A stretch of 64,000 nucleotides of DNA. Source: Setaria digitata. Taxonomy: Eukaryota; Nematoda; Chromadorea; Rhabditida; Setariidae. The notes beneath the pieces were generated by a model. The model was not told the DNA's origin, did not search any database, and saw only the letters and a program-made list of their open reading frames with translations. The stretch covers positions 1 to 64,000 of the forward strand of contig RCAB01000262.1 in NCBI GenBank assembly GCA_003640385.1, written 5' to 3'. Below are positions 51,501 through 64,000 of the stretch, piece after piece; positions within the stretch are counted from its first letter, which is position 1; every line of letters begins with the position of its first letter. The position numbers and the translations under genes were made by a program.

Positions 51501-53988
51501 TCATTTTGTCTAAAAAATAACTAGTGCTACTGAATGGTAATAAATGTTAGATTTGGTCCTTCAATTTTAATGCAATTTTTCATTTAAAGGATAGCTTTTT
51601 ATACTATTTTTCTATTTCTCTTATAATTTTTGCAAAAAAAAAAAAAAATTTTTAGTGAGAGTTTTGTAAAAACTTTTATTAAAAATTTGAGTATAAAGCT
51701 GTTTGATAGAAGCAACAGTCTTTATTTATTGTATAAGATTTCGATCATTATCCTCTAGATATTGTCATCTGATAGCACAAGTTTTCCCGTCTTCAGCTGT
51801 TTCTTAGCTTAATATTTCATAAATCAATAGTTTGCTCAAATTCTTCGTCTTCCTGCTGCTGCTTTTCTTTTTGAATAAATTAAATTAGATGCATTCTAAT
51901 GTAACACCTGTTATATCATCATACATCTAACTACTTTTATTTATCTTCATCTAATTGCTTTATAATTATTTAACGGTTTTAGCTGAATAGCACATCATAT
52001 ACTGAACGGTCAACAACATTTCAACAGCAACCACAAAATATGCCATTTTCACCTTATTTAAATAATCAGCAATATTCTTTGCCTCATTATCAAAGGTATG
52101 TTTTTTTTACTTCGTTCCATTGTACAGTGCTATGATAATAAGTTATTAATTTTCAATCTGTTTACCAATCATTAATTTACTGATAGTTTTAATCAATTCA
52201 TCAGAGTTTTTTTTTTTTTTGTTTGTATTTTTGACAAATTTATCAAAGCTACCAATCAGGAAATGTATTCACAATCAATAATGGTTAAGTAATTAACAGA
52301 AAAAAAATCAAGTAAATTATCAAAATTATGAATTGCAATTTAGATATTTCTGAGCATTTTTCTTTTTTTAAATTCTGTTATACGACATATGACACTGTAA
52401 CATTCATATTTCAATATTATATATTAGTTTCACGTTTGAGAAGAGTTACTAAATAGGTGAAATTAAACGAATAAGAGGCAAAAAAGAAAGAGCAGGAAAT
52501 TTGTCATTTTCGAGGATCATATACGAAAGGAATTTATTTTAGCATTTTGACTCTTTTTTTCCCAAATTATTTGTTTATATAAAGCATATAATTTTTTTCC
52601 AGTAAATAACTTAAATGATCACTGAAATCGTTACTTTGTTCATTCAACGAATCTTATTGCCTCAAGAGAATGCCCTTACATGATAGTACTATCTCTGAGC
52701 ATGTTCAGTTATTGAAAACATAAAAGGGCAGATTCATATAAAAAATATTTCTTACGCGATTATCAAATGCTTAATTATCTCAATAAACATAAACAATTCA
52801 TCCATATATCATGGAATAACTAGCATAGTAAAAATGCAACAATGAAATATGAAAGTATGGAATAATGGAATAGTGGAATACAATATGATTGAGGCATAAA
52901 AGAGTTTATTTTATTTGAAGCAGCAATGGTGTGATACCTAGAGATGTACCGTACATTACCGACCCGCAATCGTATATTCGAGCATATGCAACTCAAACAC
53001 CAGCGTATACAGTGATGAATTCACCGCATGATAATTATCCGACCAAGAACAATATCTATTACAACGCCGAACGACGTATACCAAGCAGTAATATGAATAA
53101 ATCTTATCAGTTTGTTAAGGAGCTACGAGATCAAAGTACTTAAACATGACATTTTTGTATGGCAAATTTGTCACTAACTGTAGGCTGAATTTTTTTTTTT
53201 GAAGTTCAGAATAAAAAAAATTAGCTCAAAAAATTTTAATTTATCAGTGCTGATAGGTGAAAAAAACGATGTATAATTTTTACCAAAATAAAGTTAATTT
53301 TTCATATTTGAATATTTTGGTTAAATAGTGAAATAAATTCGATTCAATGATCGAGAAATGTTAGTTTTGCTCCGAAAATTGCTAAAATCTTCTACATTAT
53401 CACAAAATATATTTTACGGAGGAACACGTTCATGGTTTTCTACTCTCCAATAATTTTATAGGTCTAACAAAAACGCAACGTATTGCCAATCAATTTCAAC
53501 AATCACATCTTCGTGATGTACCACCACCGCAAAACATGGAAGTCTTATATAAAGTAATAATTAAATTTCAAGAAACTATATTTTAAATTATGAATTGTGA
53601 AGCGCATTCATTTCATTTATCAATTTTTTTCGCCTGAAAGTTAAAAAAGCAAAAAAACTTTAAAGTTTTGATATAATATGATACTAGCTTTATTTATTCA
53701 TCTTTTTTTTCCCTGTTATTTGTTTTAAATTTCATTTTCAATAATTCTTTAGCAAAGGGAGCATCTCGGTCATGACCAAATTGATTCATTAATTCGTGAT
53801 ATGGAATGGAAACTGAAAACCGGTATGGGTGCAGCAGGTGATGGTAAGTAAAGTTTCTCATTTTTCGCATAATTGCATTTTTTCCATTTCAAATTCAAAT
53901 ATCAATTTCAAATAAAAAATGAGTTCAATGGAAGAATTCTTTCATATCATAACTTTTTTTCCTTTTTTTTTTAATAGCTGTCATGTGA
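48520..53988 (+). CDS. Proline-rich scaffold-like protein, long form
   Basis: Exons 48520-48570, 48880-48949, 49195-49241, 49725-49892, 50172-50240, 51983-52095, 52924-53135, 53462-53553, 53753-53843 and an 11-nt last exon 53978-53988. Phases agree and the total is 307 aa. The protein starts MDAPPAPPPPPPPIQST, a proline run of the kind bound by EVH1, SH3 or profilin. It continues Ser/Thr/Pro-rich (TSPKPTTPRLDAKTLQ), Arg/Ser/Gly-rich (about 62-118), then Gln/Asn/Tyr-rich. It ends in a helical acidic segment, HDQIDSLIRDMEWKLKTGMG. No catalytic domain is seen. The layout resembles N-termini of adhesion scaffolds such as zyxin, but no LIM domain is visible and that is only a suggestion. AATAAA lies at 54076-54081, 88 bp after the stop. 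The last exon is the weakest; an alternative acceptor at 54523 also fits the phase. Confidence 0.6.
49584..49634 (+). ncRNA. Intronic 23-bp hairpin
   Basis: Within the third intron of the proline-rich gene, CTTTCGAGAATTA pairs with TAATTCTCGAAAG, followed by one C-A mismatch and nine more pairs (one G-U), around the loop GAAAA. A stem of 23 positions with one mismatch is far beyond chance. The loop is short for a miRNA precursor, so a small-RNA hairpin or an RNA element controlling splicing is possible but unproven. Confidence 0.35.
50350..50382 (+). CDS. Alternative terminal exon of the proline-rich gene (short form)
   Basis: Behind the acceptor TTGAACAG, eleven codons (DSYQRSGYSR then TAA) continue in phase 0 from the exon ending at 50240. 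No GT donor follows before the stop. AATAAA is found at 50477-50482. Splicing here would give a 145-residue protein that lacks the Gln/Asn-rich and helical C-terminal half. The next downstream exon (51983) also starts in phase 0, so the exon can be used or skipped without changing the frame. Confidence 0.45.
   Translation, partial: DSYQRSGYSR
50521..50720. repeat. Imperfect (ATT)n tract
   Basis: ATT units with interspersed ATTT, ATC and GTT variants, in the intron or intergenic sequence after the alternative terminal exon. Confidence 0.85.
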
Positions 53989-56900
53989 TTTGTCAAGGAC
54001 ATGAAGTACAATGACATATTTTTTCTTCCAATCAGTTTTAAATATAAAGAACAAAGAATTTAAAATTAACATTGGAATAAAATAAACGAGTAAACAAATA
54101 ACAGAAATGTTAAGCAGGCAGCAATCTTTTCAGAATATTGCGTTAAAAGCTAAATCCCATATGTCAAACATTCATTTGCTAATATTATTTTATAAATTTG
54201 GATTGCTTATGCCTGACCTTTCTAAAAAAGAATTGACCTGATCTGAAATAATTTTCCCAAATCATTTATTTGGGTTAAACATCTTTGGGCAGTCATAGTG
54301 TCACTAGTTACAAGAAAGCTGAAATGTTACATCAAATGAACTTTTTTTTTTTTTAAAATTTAAATCAAATTTGTAAAAATATTTGCAAAGGAGTTACAAT
54401 CATAATTACTGTCAAAAAGAAAAAAAAATATTTCGAATCTTATAAGAAAATCCCAGAACGATAATTTTGTTTTCTATGACAAATTATTATCGACCAATGC
54501 CTAAATTTTTTTTCTGCAGCAGCAGCACTTTTCGAGTGGGATAAAAATTGTAGTTGTCACTTTAACATCGATGTAATTGTTAGCCTAGAAAATTTTATAA
54601 ATTTTATTTTTGCTCTTCTCAAAATCTCCTCAACAATAATCTGATGTCGTTGTTAGAAGAATACATCATAGATCATTCATAAACAATATTTAGCTATGTT
54701 TAGCCACCATAAAGATTCATGTTTTCCAAATTTCTGGAGTATACTTCTTGATATAATTGTTTAAAATAAATGTTAAATTATAAGCATTATAGGATAAATA
54801 ATGATGAGTATTCAAAATCATTTAATAGCGAATAAAATCTTTAAAAGGAAGAAAAATCGAATGAAATTGTGTAATATGCTCAAAATAAATTATAAATTAC
54901 AATAAATTATAGGTATTAAAATTGGATAACATGAAAACTTCGCTATTATCAGCTCTCACATTATTATTCTGACAAACTTGATTTTCCTGCAATATATTAC
55001 CATTACTTTCATAAGTAAATAACAAATAGTTGCTACTTTATTTTATCAAACTTTACTGATCTTCACTTCACTAATGTTTTGGTTAATTTATCTTTTACCA
55101 GTAATAGAATGAGAGACTAAGTTTGCGTTAACAATTGCCATTAGCATTTGGTTGTAGAATATTAGTTATCACATTAATCTCGTCTCATTTTGAGTCAATT
55201 ATATCTTGACGTCATGCACTCAAGAAATTATGTCTTTTCTTTCTTAAAGAAGCAAATTTAACATAATTTTCAACAAACTCTAAAAAGTGAAAATATAAGC
55301 ACTTAGGCAAAAAAAAAGGATATAATGCTTTCAGGAATGAAACTGTCATAAATGTTGTGCTTTCAATGAGTGGTTATCATTGCATGCCTCATTTAAGTTC
55401 GTTACTTGAAAAGAGATGAAATAATGGAGCAGACTGATGAGATTGAAATGAAAACATCATATTGGTTATAAGGCTTGTAAAATAAGCTGAAGAATAGATT
55501 GACGAAGAATAATAATACTCATTTTAAGATTAAAATTCCATCGAAGGAATCGAGGGAATTTAGAAATTCTAAGTGGTTCTTAAATTTGCAAAATATATAC
55601 AGAAGAGAAGTTTATTTATTTTACGTTAAAATAATTCTCAAACTAATGTTGTTCATTCCTGAAATGTGCCTTTTTTTCATCTGTCCTCCTCTTCGAACGG
55701 ATGAAAAGTTTATATTTAATTCAACTTACTTCCAAGTAATTTCTTCCATTACTGGAATGATTAGAGGCAGTATAAACGATTAAGACAGTAATATCATTAT
55801 GAATTGCATGCTTAAGGAGGAAAAAGATTGTAATGACTGAAGAAATATTCAACAAATTAATTAAGAATATTAGTGATATTTATAAAATCCGTTTTACAGT
55901 CCATTTTCTTCCAGTTAATCACTGATAACAGCGACAATCCTCTATCTGCCTACATGTGCTTAACCGCTTTCTTTTCTTCCCCTTTGAAGATTACAGTCAA
56001 GTCTTAGGCAAACGGTACTCCTCTGCAACATCATATTGTAAAAGAAGGAGTCAGAAACAAATATCAACATTTTGTTGCTTCCTAAAATTTTATGATAACT
56101 CATATATTTCCTTTCTGTGTTTAATTTTAATAAATTGAAAGAACATTTACTATTAATTTTGTTCTTTATATTTGAAATTCCTACTTCTTTCAGTGATGAT
56201 GAATTTAGTGCATGGAAAACTGCGGTAGTTTCTGGAAAAAAAAAAGTGATGTAAGCGAAAATGATTTCCTCCTTTCCATCTTTTTTCTCTGTGTTTCTCT
56301 GTGTAAGAATTTCAACCATTGTTAGTTCAAAACACAAATAACACTAGACAGATAGAGAGAAAGGAAAAAGTTAAAAGAGAAAATAAGTGTTTTTTTTTTT
56401 TCGCTAAAACTATGAAAGCAAAACTCTTATAATTACTTTGCTTTGTTAATTGTTTGAATTTCCAAAAAGTATACTACAATTATCATAAATAGCTATTATT
56501 TGACATATACCATATTTTTATATTCCTTCTCTTTTTCCTTTCTTACAAATAAAAATGGTGTAAAATAACATTTAAAAAAAAAAGTAAAAAGTAAACACAA
56601 AAACAACATATGATATGATCAATTGATTCGGAAATTATAAGAGATAGGAAGGGAAGATATGAATATGAATGTAGAGAGGTAAGTGGAAATAGTTTAAGGT
56701 GTTGCTGAGGGTAGAAGAAACATTGAAATTAAAATCACAAGTGAAAGTAAAAGATCAGTTGGGTGAAGATTATTTCCTCTATGGAGAGAGGAAGAAGGGA
56801 GAGAGGAAAAAAAGTTTTTCTTTTTTTTTCTTTATTTTTAAAGAGATTTAGGAAAATATGGCGTAACACAAAAATAAGAGAGAGAGAGAAAGAGAATGAG

Positions 56901-59900
56901 TATGGGGATAGTTAGGCATAGTAATGCAAATGAGCAAACACGAAAAAAGTGAGGAAACAACAGGAATTCCTGTGTATTCCTTCCCTGATTGCACCTCCTA
57001 TGCTTTTTTGTTCGAGTGAAATAAGCTTTAAGACTAAATAGTAAAGTATATTTGGACTTAGACTTAAGCCATAAGCTTGGAGTATTTTGAATACAACAAG
57101 TCCTGAAAGCTGACATTTTCCATCATCCGATATGTCGACGGAGCAAGAGCAACAGCAATCTACCATTCTACCTGGTTGGTTATTTCATCCATCTTGACAT
57201 CATTTTCACTCCCACATAAACTGCACTAAGTTATTTATAGCTTAATAATTCTGTTTTGCACATTAATACGAATGCACTTATAACACATGATAAAATTCAA
57301 GCGAAGCATATTGTATAGCGCTTTTCTATCCCCGTATACTCGTGCGTAAGTAATATGATGCACGTGCACACAAATACACGTGAAACAGAGACTGAGATAC
57401 AAATGCATGCAGGTTGCTCATAACGACGCAAATGCACGTACAACAGGGATAGCTATAGAAATGATAACTATACAGGAGAGTAACTATACAAACGCACGTA
57501 CAACAGAAATGTTTGTATAGTTATCTCCGTTGTACGTGCCTTCGTATCATTTCTGTTGTACGTGCGTTTGTATAGTTATCTCAAATGCACGTACAACAGA
57601 AGTGATACAAATGCACGTACAACAGAGATAACTATACAAACGCACGTACAACAGAGATAACTATACAAATGCACGTACAACAGAGATAACTATACAAATG
57701 CACGTACAACAGAGAAACTATAGAAATGATGACTATGCAGGAGAGGTAACTATACAAACGCACGTACAACAGAAATGATACAAACGCACGTATAACAGAA
57801 GTAACGATACAGAAGCCACACAACAGAGATAAATAAACAAATGCAAATATAATTTCATTCGGAATATGGACGTCGCATAAATATAAAATTATCCGAATTG
57901 TCCGTTGTGATAGAAATGAGAAGCGTGGAGATTTTTTCATGGAATTACGTATAGCATAGATGCATGCGTGAGCGTCATGCCATTGTTGTTTATCTAAAGC
58001 TAATAATAATGTGTTTGTAAATTATTGCAACTGGAAATGGGTTGCTTCTCTATGATTCGTTTGAGCAGTTCCTCGATTCTATTAGATAAAGTTGTATTTA
58101 CAGTGGAAATTGTGAAAGTTTTACAACATAGAGAAATGGATTGTTCAAATTAATTCAATTTTAGTCTTGCTTATTGAATTTTGCTAGAGGCTCTCGCAGC
58201 CCTATTTTCAAATAAGCTTTTAAAAGGACTAACATGTCTATAATGCATTCTCTATAAAAATAGTTTTTTGTTTTATTAGCGGGAAAAATCTGTAAATTTT
58301 TCATCCACTTGTTTAATAATTTTTATTACATTTTCCTTATGTATCCGATTTTTTCATACAAAATTTTTGTGTTTTGAAATACTTCGGTATGTGGTACCAA
58401 ATTTTTCAAATTTTACGAAACTTTTGCAATACTTCTGTCTTTCGCAGTATGAAATGAAATTAGTTTTGTATTTTCAAGTATTGTTTTTTGAACCAATTAG
58501 CATGCTAATTACTGGGACGAAGAACCAGATTTCAAACGCTTAAATTTTTGCAGCTGAAATCAATTTGATTTTATTGATAAATTGATCCGAATTGAGTATA
58601 ATTATCAGTTTAGAGATTTCAAGAGGGGAAAAGTATATTTTATACTTTTTTAGCTTTTCGGAAAAAATACTCGAGTGCTTCCTGGTTTTTTCTCTTCTTT
58701 TTTTTGCCATTTCTCTGTGGAATTTGTGACAGCTGAGCTAAACTGAGCCTGTTCCTTTGACAAATCTATGTATCTGTTATTTTCATCTTCCCTTTTTTCC
58801 TTCTACTCATTTAGTACTTAAAAAAAAAAATGAAATACTTTTCGATGCTTCTTTTGATTTATGTGAACTTTTTCTTTTGTTTTTTATTTCATTCTCTGTT
58901 TTTTTTTTTTTTTTTTTTTTAAGAAAAAAGAATTTCTAAGTGCAATGATGAAATTTTCTGATTCCTAACATCTTATAATTACAAATTTCAAGTTTTGAAT
59001 AATTTGCAAATGACATCTTTTATGTCAACAAATTTCAGTAAATTTGTAATTGAAAAAAGTAAAAGAAGTTTGCATTTTAGAAATTTAACAAAATATTACG
59101 CTCATTTTTCACTGCTGTTCTTGATAATTATGATCAAACTATGTGAAAATACATATGTATTAAGAAATAACATTTAAATTTAGAAAAGGGAGATTGTAAA
59201 GGAAATTCGACAAATGACTGAATTTTTTCTCCTTTTTTCGGTATAATTTCTTGTTCTTATAGTTTCTTTCTTAAATTTTAGCTCCAGTGATTTAATTGAT
59301 TTCGATGGCGTTGAATTATTAATGTAGGTGGCCAAAATTTCATCCAGATTTTTTAATTAAACTAAAATTGGTCAGAACTATCACTGGATGAAATTAAATT
59401 TTTATATTTCTTATCTGTTGTAAATATATATAGTATTAAAATTATTTGACTGAAATGAAGACATAGCTTTTATTCTTTTTAATCAATTAAATTAATACCA
59501 GGGAAATTCCCGTAATTGAAGCATGCTATATACCAAAAAAGCAAAAAAAAAAAAAAATACTCGAAATGAACAAAAAGCTCATTTTTATGCAAATTCATCA
59601 TCTTTTTACTTTTGATAGATTACATTTTTCTACCTCTTTTTTTCGATATTTTTTTTTTTTGCTTATTAACTGATTACTTTCTTTTTCTTTTTACAGCTAA
59701 ATGAAACTTTAGTTTGAAATTTTCAGTTGTCAATTTTTTCTTATCACTGTTATAAATAATCATAATTTAATATCTTATTTATTATAACAATATTTAATTC
59801 TCCTGCTCACGAAATTCTCACCACCATACGTAATAAATGCAAGCTAAAAATAACTTTATATTTAGAAATCAACATAATACTTATTTGCCAACAAAAATAC

Positions 59901-62900
59901 ACGAGTGATTCAGAAAATAAAGAAAAAAAGATTCAAAATAAATTTATTCGATCATGGCTATCACGATTTTTCTATTCTTTACATGTCGCATGCAGAGAAT
60001 GTTTCTGAAATTAATTTTTTTTTTTTATTTTTCATTTCTTTATAGTTTAGTTAAAAGTTTATTTCCTATGAAATAAGATGGATGAGTATTTGAAAGAATT
60101 GTGAAAAACGATAACAGCTGCCAAGCATCATAAGATATTTGAAAAAGCTCAGAAATCAAGAAAGAGCTTAAATAACAAAGCCTATGATAAGCGTATGCTA
60201 TTTATCGCCATCGCTAATATCATCATATAGTAAAATATATATATCTAATATAACCTAAACATATAATCAATGTTTGCTGTAATATTTTTAGCTATCTGTT
60301 AGAAATAAGATAAATTTGATTACGGAAAAGAAAAGGCATGAAATTAAATGACTTGATGTAACTCGTGATTCTACATTTAAATAATTGACTCCATTTTCAT
60401 CATGTAATAAAATCTATCACTTAAATACATTTCCAGCAATTGTTTTAATTGATTGAATGAGACTAATTACTGTTTCTAAGATAATATGTAAATATGCTTT
60501 ATAAAAAGTTAGCACTTATAAAGTTATTGATATAATGCCTATTAGCTGCAAATTCTTTTTTCTTTTATTATATTTCCTAATAAAGCTGCTAATGTGTATG
60601 CCACTTTAACGTGAAAGTTATTGTACTTCATCTCCTTCTTAACAAACTGACTAAGAGGTGTAAGTAATAAGTGACTCATTATTATTAGGAGTATTATTAT
60701 ATAGTAGGTCTAATGAACGATAAATAATAAGGACTATTACACTTGTAATATGAAGAAATTGTCGGACTGAAATTTCAGAAATTTGAACAACTGAAATAAA
60801 AATGAGGAAAAAATTATTTCAAGTTTGGCGGCATTTGAAACACTCAAAATAAAAAATGGAAGTGAAGTTTATTAATTTAGCACTTGGTTAATCAAATTAA
60901 AAAAAAATAACTTTTTTTTTAAAACAAATTTGAGTTAACGATAAAATAAATAGGAGGAAAGAATGGCGGGAGGATATTCAAAGTTAGAAATTATGCCTTT
61001 TAATCGCAAAAATCAATTTTGGGTTAAATTTTATCACTATATGAAATATTATCAGCGTAATTAATTTAAATACTTGACGTTATTAAACTAATTATCAATT
61101 ATTAAACTGGAGTTATCTGATAGAGTTAATTTTTTTTTTTTTTTTTTTTTTCACAATTAATCTAATGCAAAAATTTTCAGCCACTTATAAAACATTCTTT
61201 AATTTCTATCCCTTTTCCTGCATTTTCATTTGCTCATTGCTTTAATTTGTAAAATAAATTAAAGAAGCCTAATCAGTTATAGTGTGAATGAATTGCTCTG
61301 CTTCCACTGGACGATGATTATTGCCAAAATTTATCATTAGCGAAAATTTTTATCAGTTGTTTACACCGTTCCAACCATCAGTTCCATTGGGATTTCCCAA
61401 AATAAGAATTAGAGCAAAATAAAGAGCGAAAAAAAAGATAGAAAAAAAAAAAAAAAAAAACAGCTGACGATTTATAGTCATTGCTCTCTTCCTCATTTTT
61501 CAAATTTCAGAGTGCTAAAATGTAGTGACATATAAAATAAACGAAGGAAAATAAAATGAAGTAAGAAACAACTTGCATGTTTTTGCAAGTACCAAAGAAA
61601 AAAAAAATTATCGTTGAATTTATCTGCTAAAAGTTTGAAACAGTTATTTGCTATGAGTGTAAAATGTATTGTACTTGATGCAGTCATTTCAAATCCTAAA
61701 AAAACAGCGAATGAAATATAGACATATAAATATTATCTTTACTTATCATTTACTCATTTCATTTCAAATTTATATTGAAAAATTGGAGAAATAATCAATT
61801 TAAAATTTTTGTGCCGTGTTTTTTTTATGGATTACTATCGAGTTTTCGAAGCGTTTAATACATAAAGCTTTTATTAATGATTAGAATGGAAGATGGAAAT
61901 CAAAAATATCTTGTTATCTTGCTAGTTGAATTAATTACTTTTAATTAATTTCAATACAGGTTTATTTTTAGCATTTCTTTTTAAATTGAAATAACTTCTA
62001 ACACTAAAGCTTTTAATAACGATTAAATTGGAAAATGCACCCAAACCAAATATCTTATTGAAAAAAATAGTGAATAAAATTTTACTGAGTTTTAAGGCAA
62101 GTTTTTTTTTTTTTAGCATCATTAAAACCATATTTTTTTTTTTGCGTTTCTGAAAGAATGAATGTATACTTTCATATAATTTTTCTTACCACAAAATATT
62201 TATCCTTATCCTCCTCATTATATTTAATCATAAAATTATGAGTGCTGTAAACGAAATGCAATAAATTTCCTAGTTTGAAGTAATGAAATGCCAAAAAATA
62301 GCTCAAGAAAAATACTTCAATTATTGCGATGTCATTTAATTTAATTATGATAATCTATTAATTTATTATTTAATCTAGAATATTTCGGGTCTAATTAGCA
62401 GAAAGTTGGGGAGAAGATAAAACCATGGAGTGGTAATGTTTTAGATCGATCAATCAATTAGCTATCATTTTTCTGTTTGTAAAAGAATAGAAGAGAAATT
62501 TTTTTAAACGAAGTAGATGAACAAAAGTGAAGTATTCAGACATAACGAGTGAAAAGGCTTTACGTTCTGATTCAGATTGCTTGAAATTTTAGAATTTGAG
62601 AAGTCCAAAACCTATAGCTGTGAATCATGTGCTACTGAAGAAAACGGCACTTTTTTTTCTGTTTACGTTGATATCAAGAAAAGTAGGAAGTAATTCTAAG
62701 AGACTGGCTTAAATTTTAAATTCTTTTACACATGACACAATGATGCTGGACATATCCATAGTTAATTGAAAATTGTTAGATTTTACTATCCCGGAGTTAA
62801 AATTTATTCTGCCATTAATTATTCGCTGATACTTTCTCATATGGTAATTACAATTATTATTCGGAATATCTTACATTTCCAATGCTAAACAATTTATGAA

Positions 62901-64000
62901 ATTATCGAGTTAATGATCGAAGGAATTTATTTGAGAATAGCGATAAAGATCATTTTAGAAATTCAGGTGATAAAGATTATCAGCCTCTGTGATTTAAATT
63001 TACTCTCCGTGGATTGATTCGTGATAAACCTTCTAATTTATACTGCGTCTACGTCAATGAATAAGAGACAACCATCAAGAATTCTAGTGGATTATTAGGG
63101 ATGCAATAAAATCTAAAAATCAGTCTTTTTTTTTTTTGTTTTTGAAAGTTAATTAATTTAGTTACGAGAAATATGATTAGAGTATCCGTTCTTTTTCAAT
63201 TTTTGCGGATATTTGAATAAAAAAGACAATGGTGTAATTATATGTTAAAACAAACGAAAATATTCATGGAATTAGTGGAAGGATAAGAGGATAAGATGAG
63301 ATGAAGTCGTAAAGCAAGGAAGAAACATGTGGCTAACTTATTTCTAACTTATTACTTTTTAATTCTTTTTTCTTGATCAATTTTATCTCCACAGTATCTC
63401 TTATCAAATCACTCGACAAATACTGCGTCAACAAAACTGCTGATCGTTGCTCATTATAATCAATACTTTTTAATTTTAAAGAAAGAATATTAAAAAAAAA
63501 AAAAGACTAAAGCGAAATGACGCAATTTTTTGAATTTTTCTCCTAGAAACGTTGTTAAGCATAAGAAAAGAAGACGATGATTTGATTATCTATAAGTGAT
63601 TACGCGTAACACGCCAATAAAATGGCATTAAAATTTCAATTATGCTTTATTTATGATCGGTCATCACGTAACATTATATTTGACGAAATATTCAGCATCG
63701 AAATTACAAATATATCATTGTATCTTTTATCTTGTAATAAGATTTCTCGTAAATTTTGATAGGAAATTGCGGATTATAGGATTATAGGAATTGACTGCAT
63801 ATTTATTAAGATGATATTTGAGTGTGAAAAATAGATATTTTATTTCAGATATCAGTATTATTTGTAAATAAGATCAGTTACTTCCTAGATAATTAAAAAT
63901 AGTATAAAGCGTATTACCGAAGGAAATTTTACTTTCTTTTTGGAAAAAATTCCTAGATTTCCTTTGGTATTATTAAGTACATTGAATATAAATATGTTAA
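53989..64000. other. Right-hand region without supported genes
   Basis: Ten kilobases of AT-rich sequence. Features seen are the poly(A) signal of the proline-rich gene (54076-54081), purine-rich tracts at about 56640-56900, the minisatellite at 57424-57835, and two short coding-like starts at 57132 and 58037, treated as findings only. Many A and T runs occur (for example 58900-58920, 61130-61150, 61441-61460). No splice-consistent gene or RNA gene could be supported. Confidence 0.5.
57424..57835. repeat. 29-bp minisatellite with inverted units
   Basis: The unit reads CTATACAAATGCACGTACAA followed by CAGAGATAA, 29 bp, with truncated and variant copies (AAATG or AAACG, AGAGATAA or AGAAATGA). 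The copies at about 57515-57583 are in the opposite orientation. Each unit holds a GCACGTAC core, near-palindromic. The array is not coding; minus-strand frames through it are repetitive artefacts. Confidence 0.9.

Noticed and set aside
53978..54014. LIM-like cysteine start (CHVICQGHE) just after the acceptor at 53977
   Set aside because: It is out of phase with the preceding exon, has three rather than two residues between the cysteines, and stops after 11 codons.
54524..54577. Alternative phase-1 exon of the proline-rich gene beginning AAALFEWDKNCSC
   Set aside because: The acceptor is good and the phase fits, but no further exon could be joined to it. The 53978 exon with a nearby poly(A) signal is simpler.
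57632..57940. Minus-strand 102-codon frame of repeated VRAFVSFLLYVRLYSY-like units
   Set aside because: It is the minisatellite translated; the period is not a multiple of a codon-conserving repeat and no conserved protein is evident.

Overview
The window looks like nuclear DNA of a parasitic nematode, most likely a filarial worm (Brugia, Wuchereria, Loa or Onchocerca type). It is very AT-rich, with long homopolymers and microsatellites. Genes are split into short exons by AT-rich introns with GT..AG ends. There are two cuticlin genes, a nematode-specific cuticle family. Several transcription units start behind a TTTCAG-like acceptor with no visible upstream exon, as expected for spliced-leader trans-splicing. 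The genus is an inference; the phylum is well supported by the cuticlins.

Layout on the + strand. (1) 3830-12040: a 16-exon Tudor-domain gene, 603 codons when assembled, with all splice phases agreeing. (2) 15031-15103, minus strand: a complete tRNA-Lys(TTT). (3) 17506-19603 and 28027-30206: two cuticlin-1-like genes of five exons each. They share every intron position and phase and lie in direct orientation about 8.4 kb apart; the second has a clear CCAAT/TATA promoter. (4) 33837-36808: NSUN5, the 28S rRNA cytosine-5 methyltransferase, nine exons. About 0.6 kb downstream, 37410-37673 encodes the C18orf32/UPF0729 homologue behind its own acceptor, an operon-like arrangement. (5) 39244-39499: a possible three-exon gene for a 32-residue membrane microprotein. 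(6) 48520-53988: a proline-rich, low-complexity scaffold-like gene with ten or eleven exons and two possible 3' ends. (7) 57424-57835: a 29-bp minisatellite with part of the array inverted. From about 54 kb to 64 kb I can support no gene.

The recognisable genes do not form one pathway. The cuticlins build the cuticle, NSUN5 modifies the ribosome, the C18orf32 homologue is an ER/lipid-droplet protein, and the Tudor gene probably reads methylarginine marks on RNP proteins. Other points worth checking are an 81-nt pre-miRNA-like hairpin (1193-1273), an intronic 23-bp hairpin (49584-49634), a perfect 33-bp inverted repeat after the first cuticlin (20009-20114), two coding-like islands I could not place (33050-33231 and about 38090-38240), and two places where single N bases sit between exact duplicates, which look like assembly joins.

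All exon structures were read by eye from splice signals, phase agreement and protein resemblance. No alignment or search was run.
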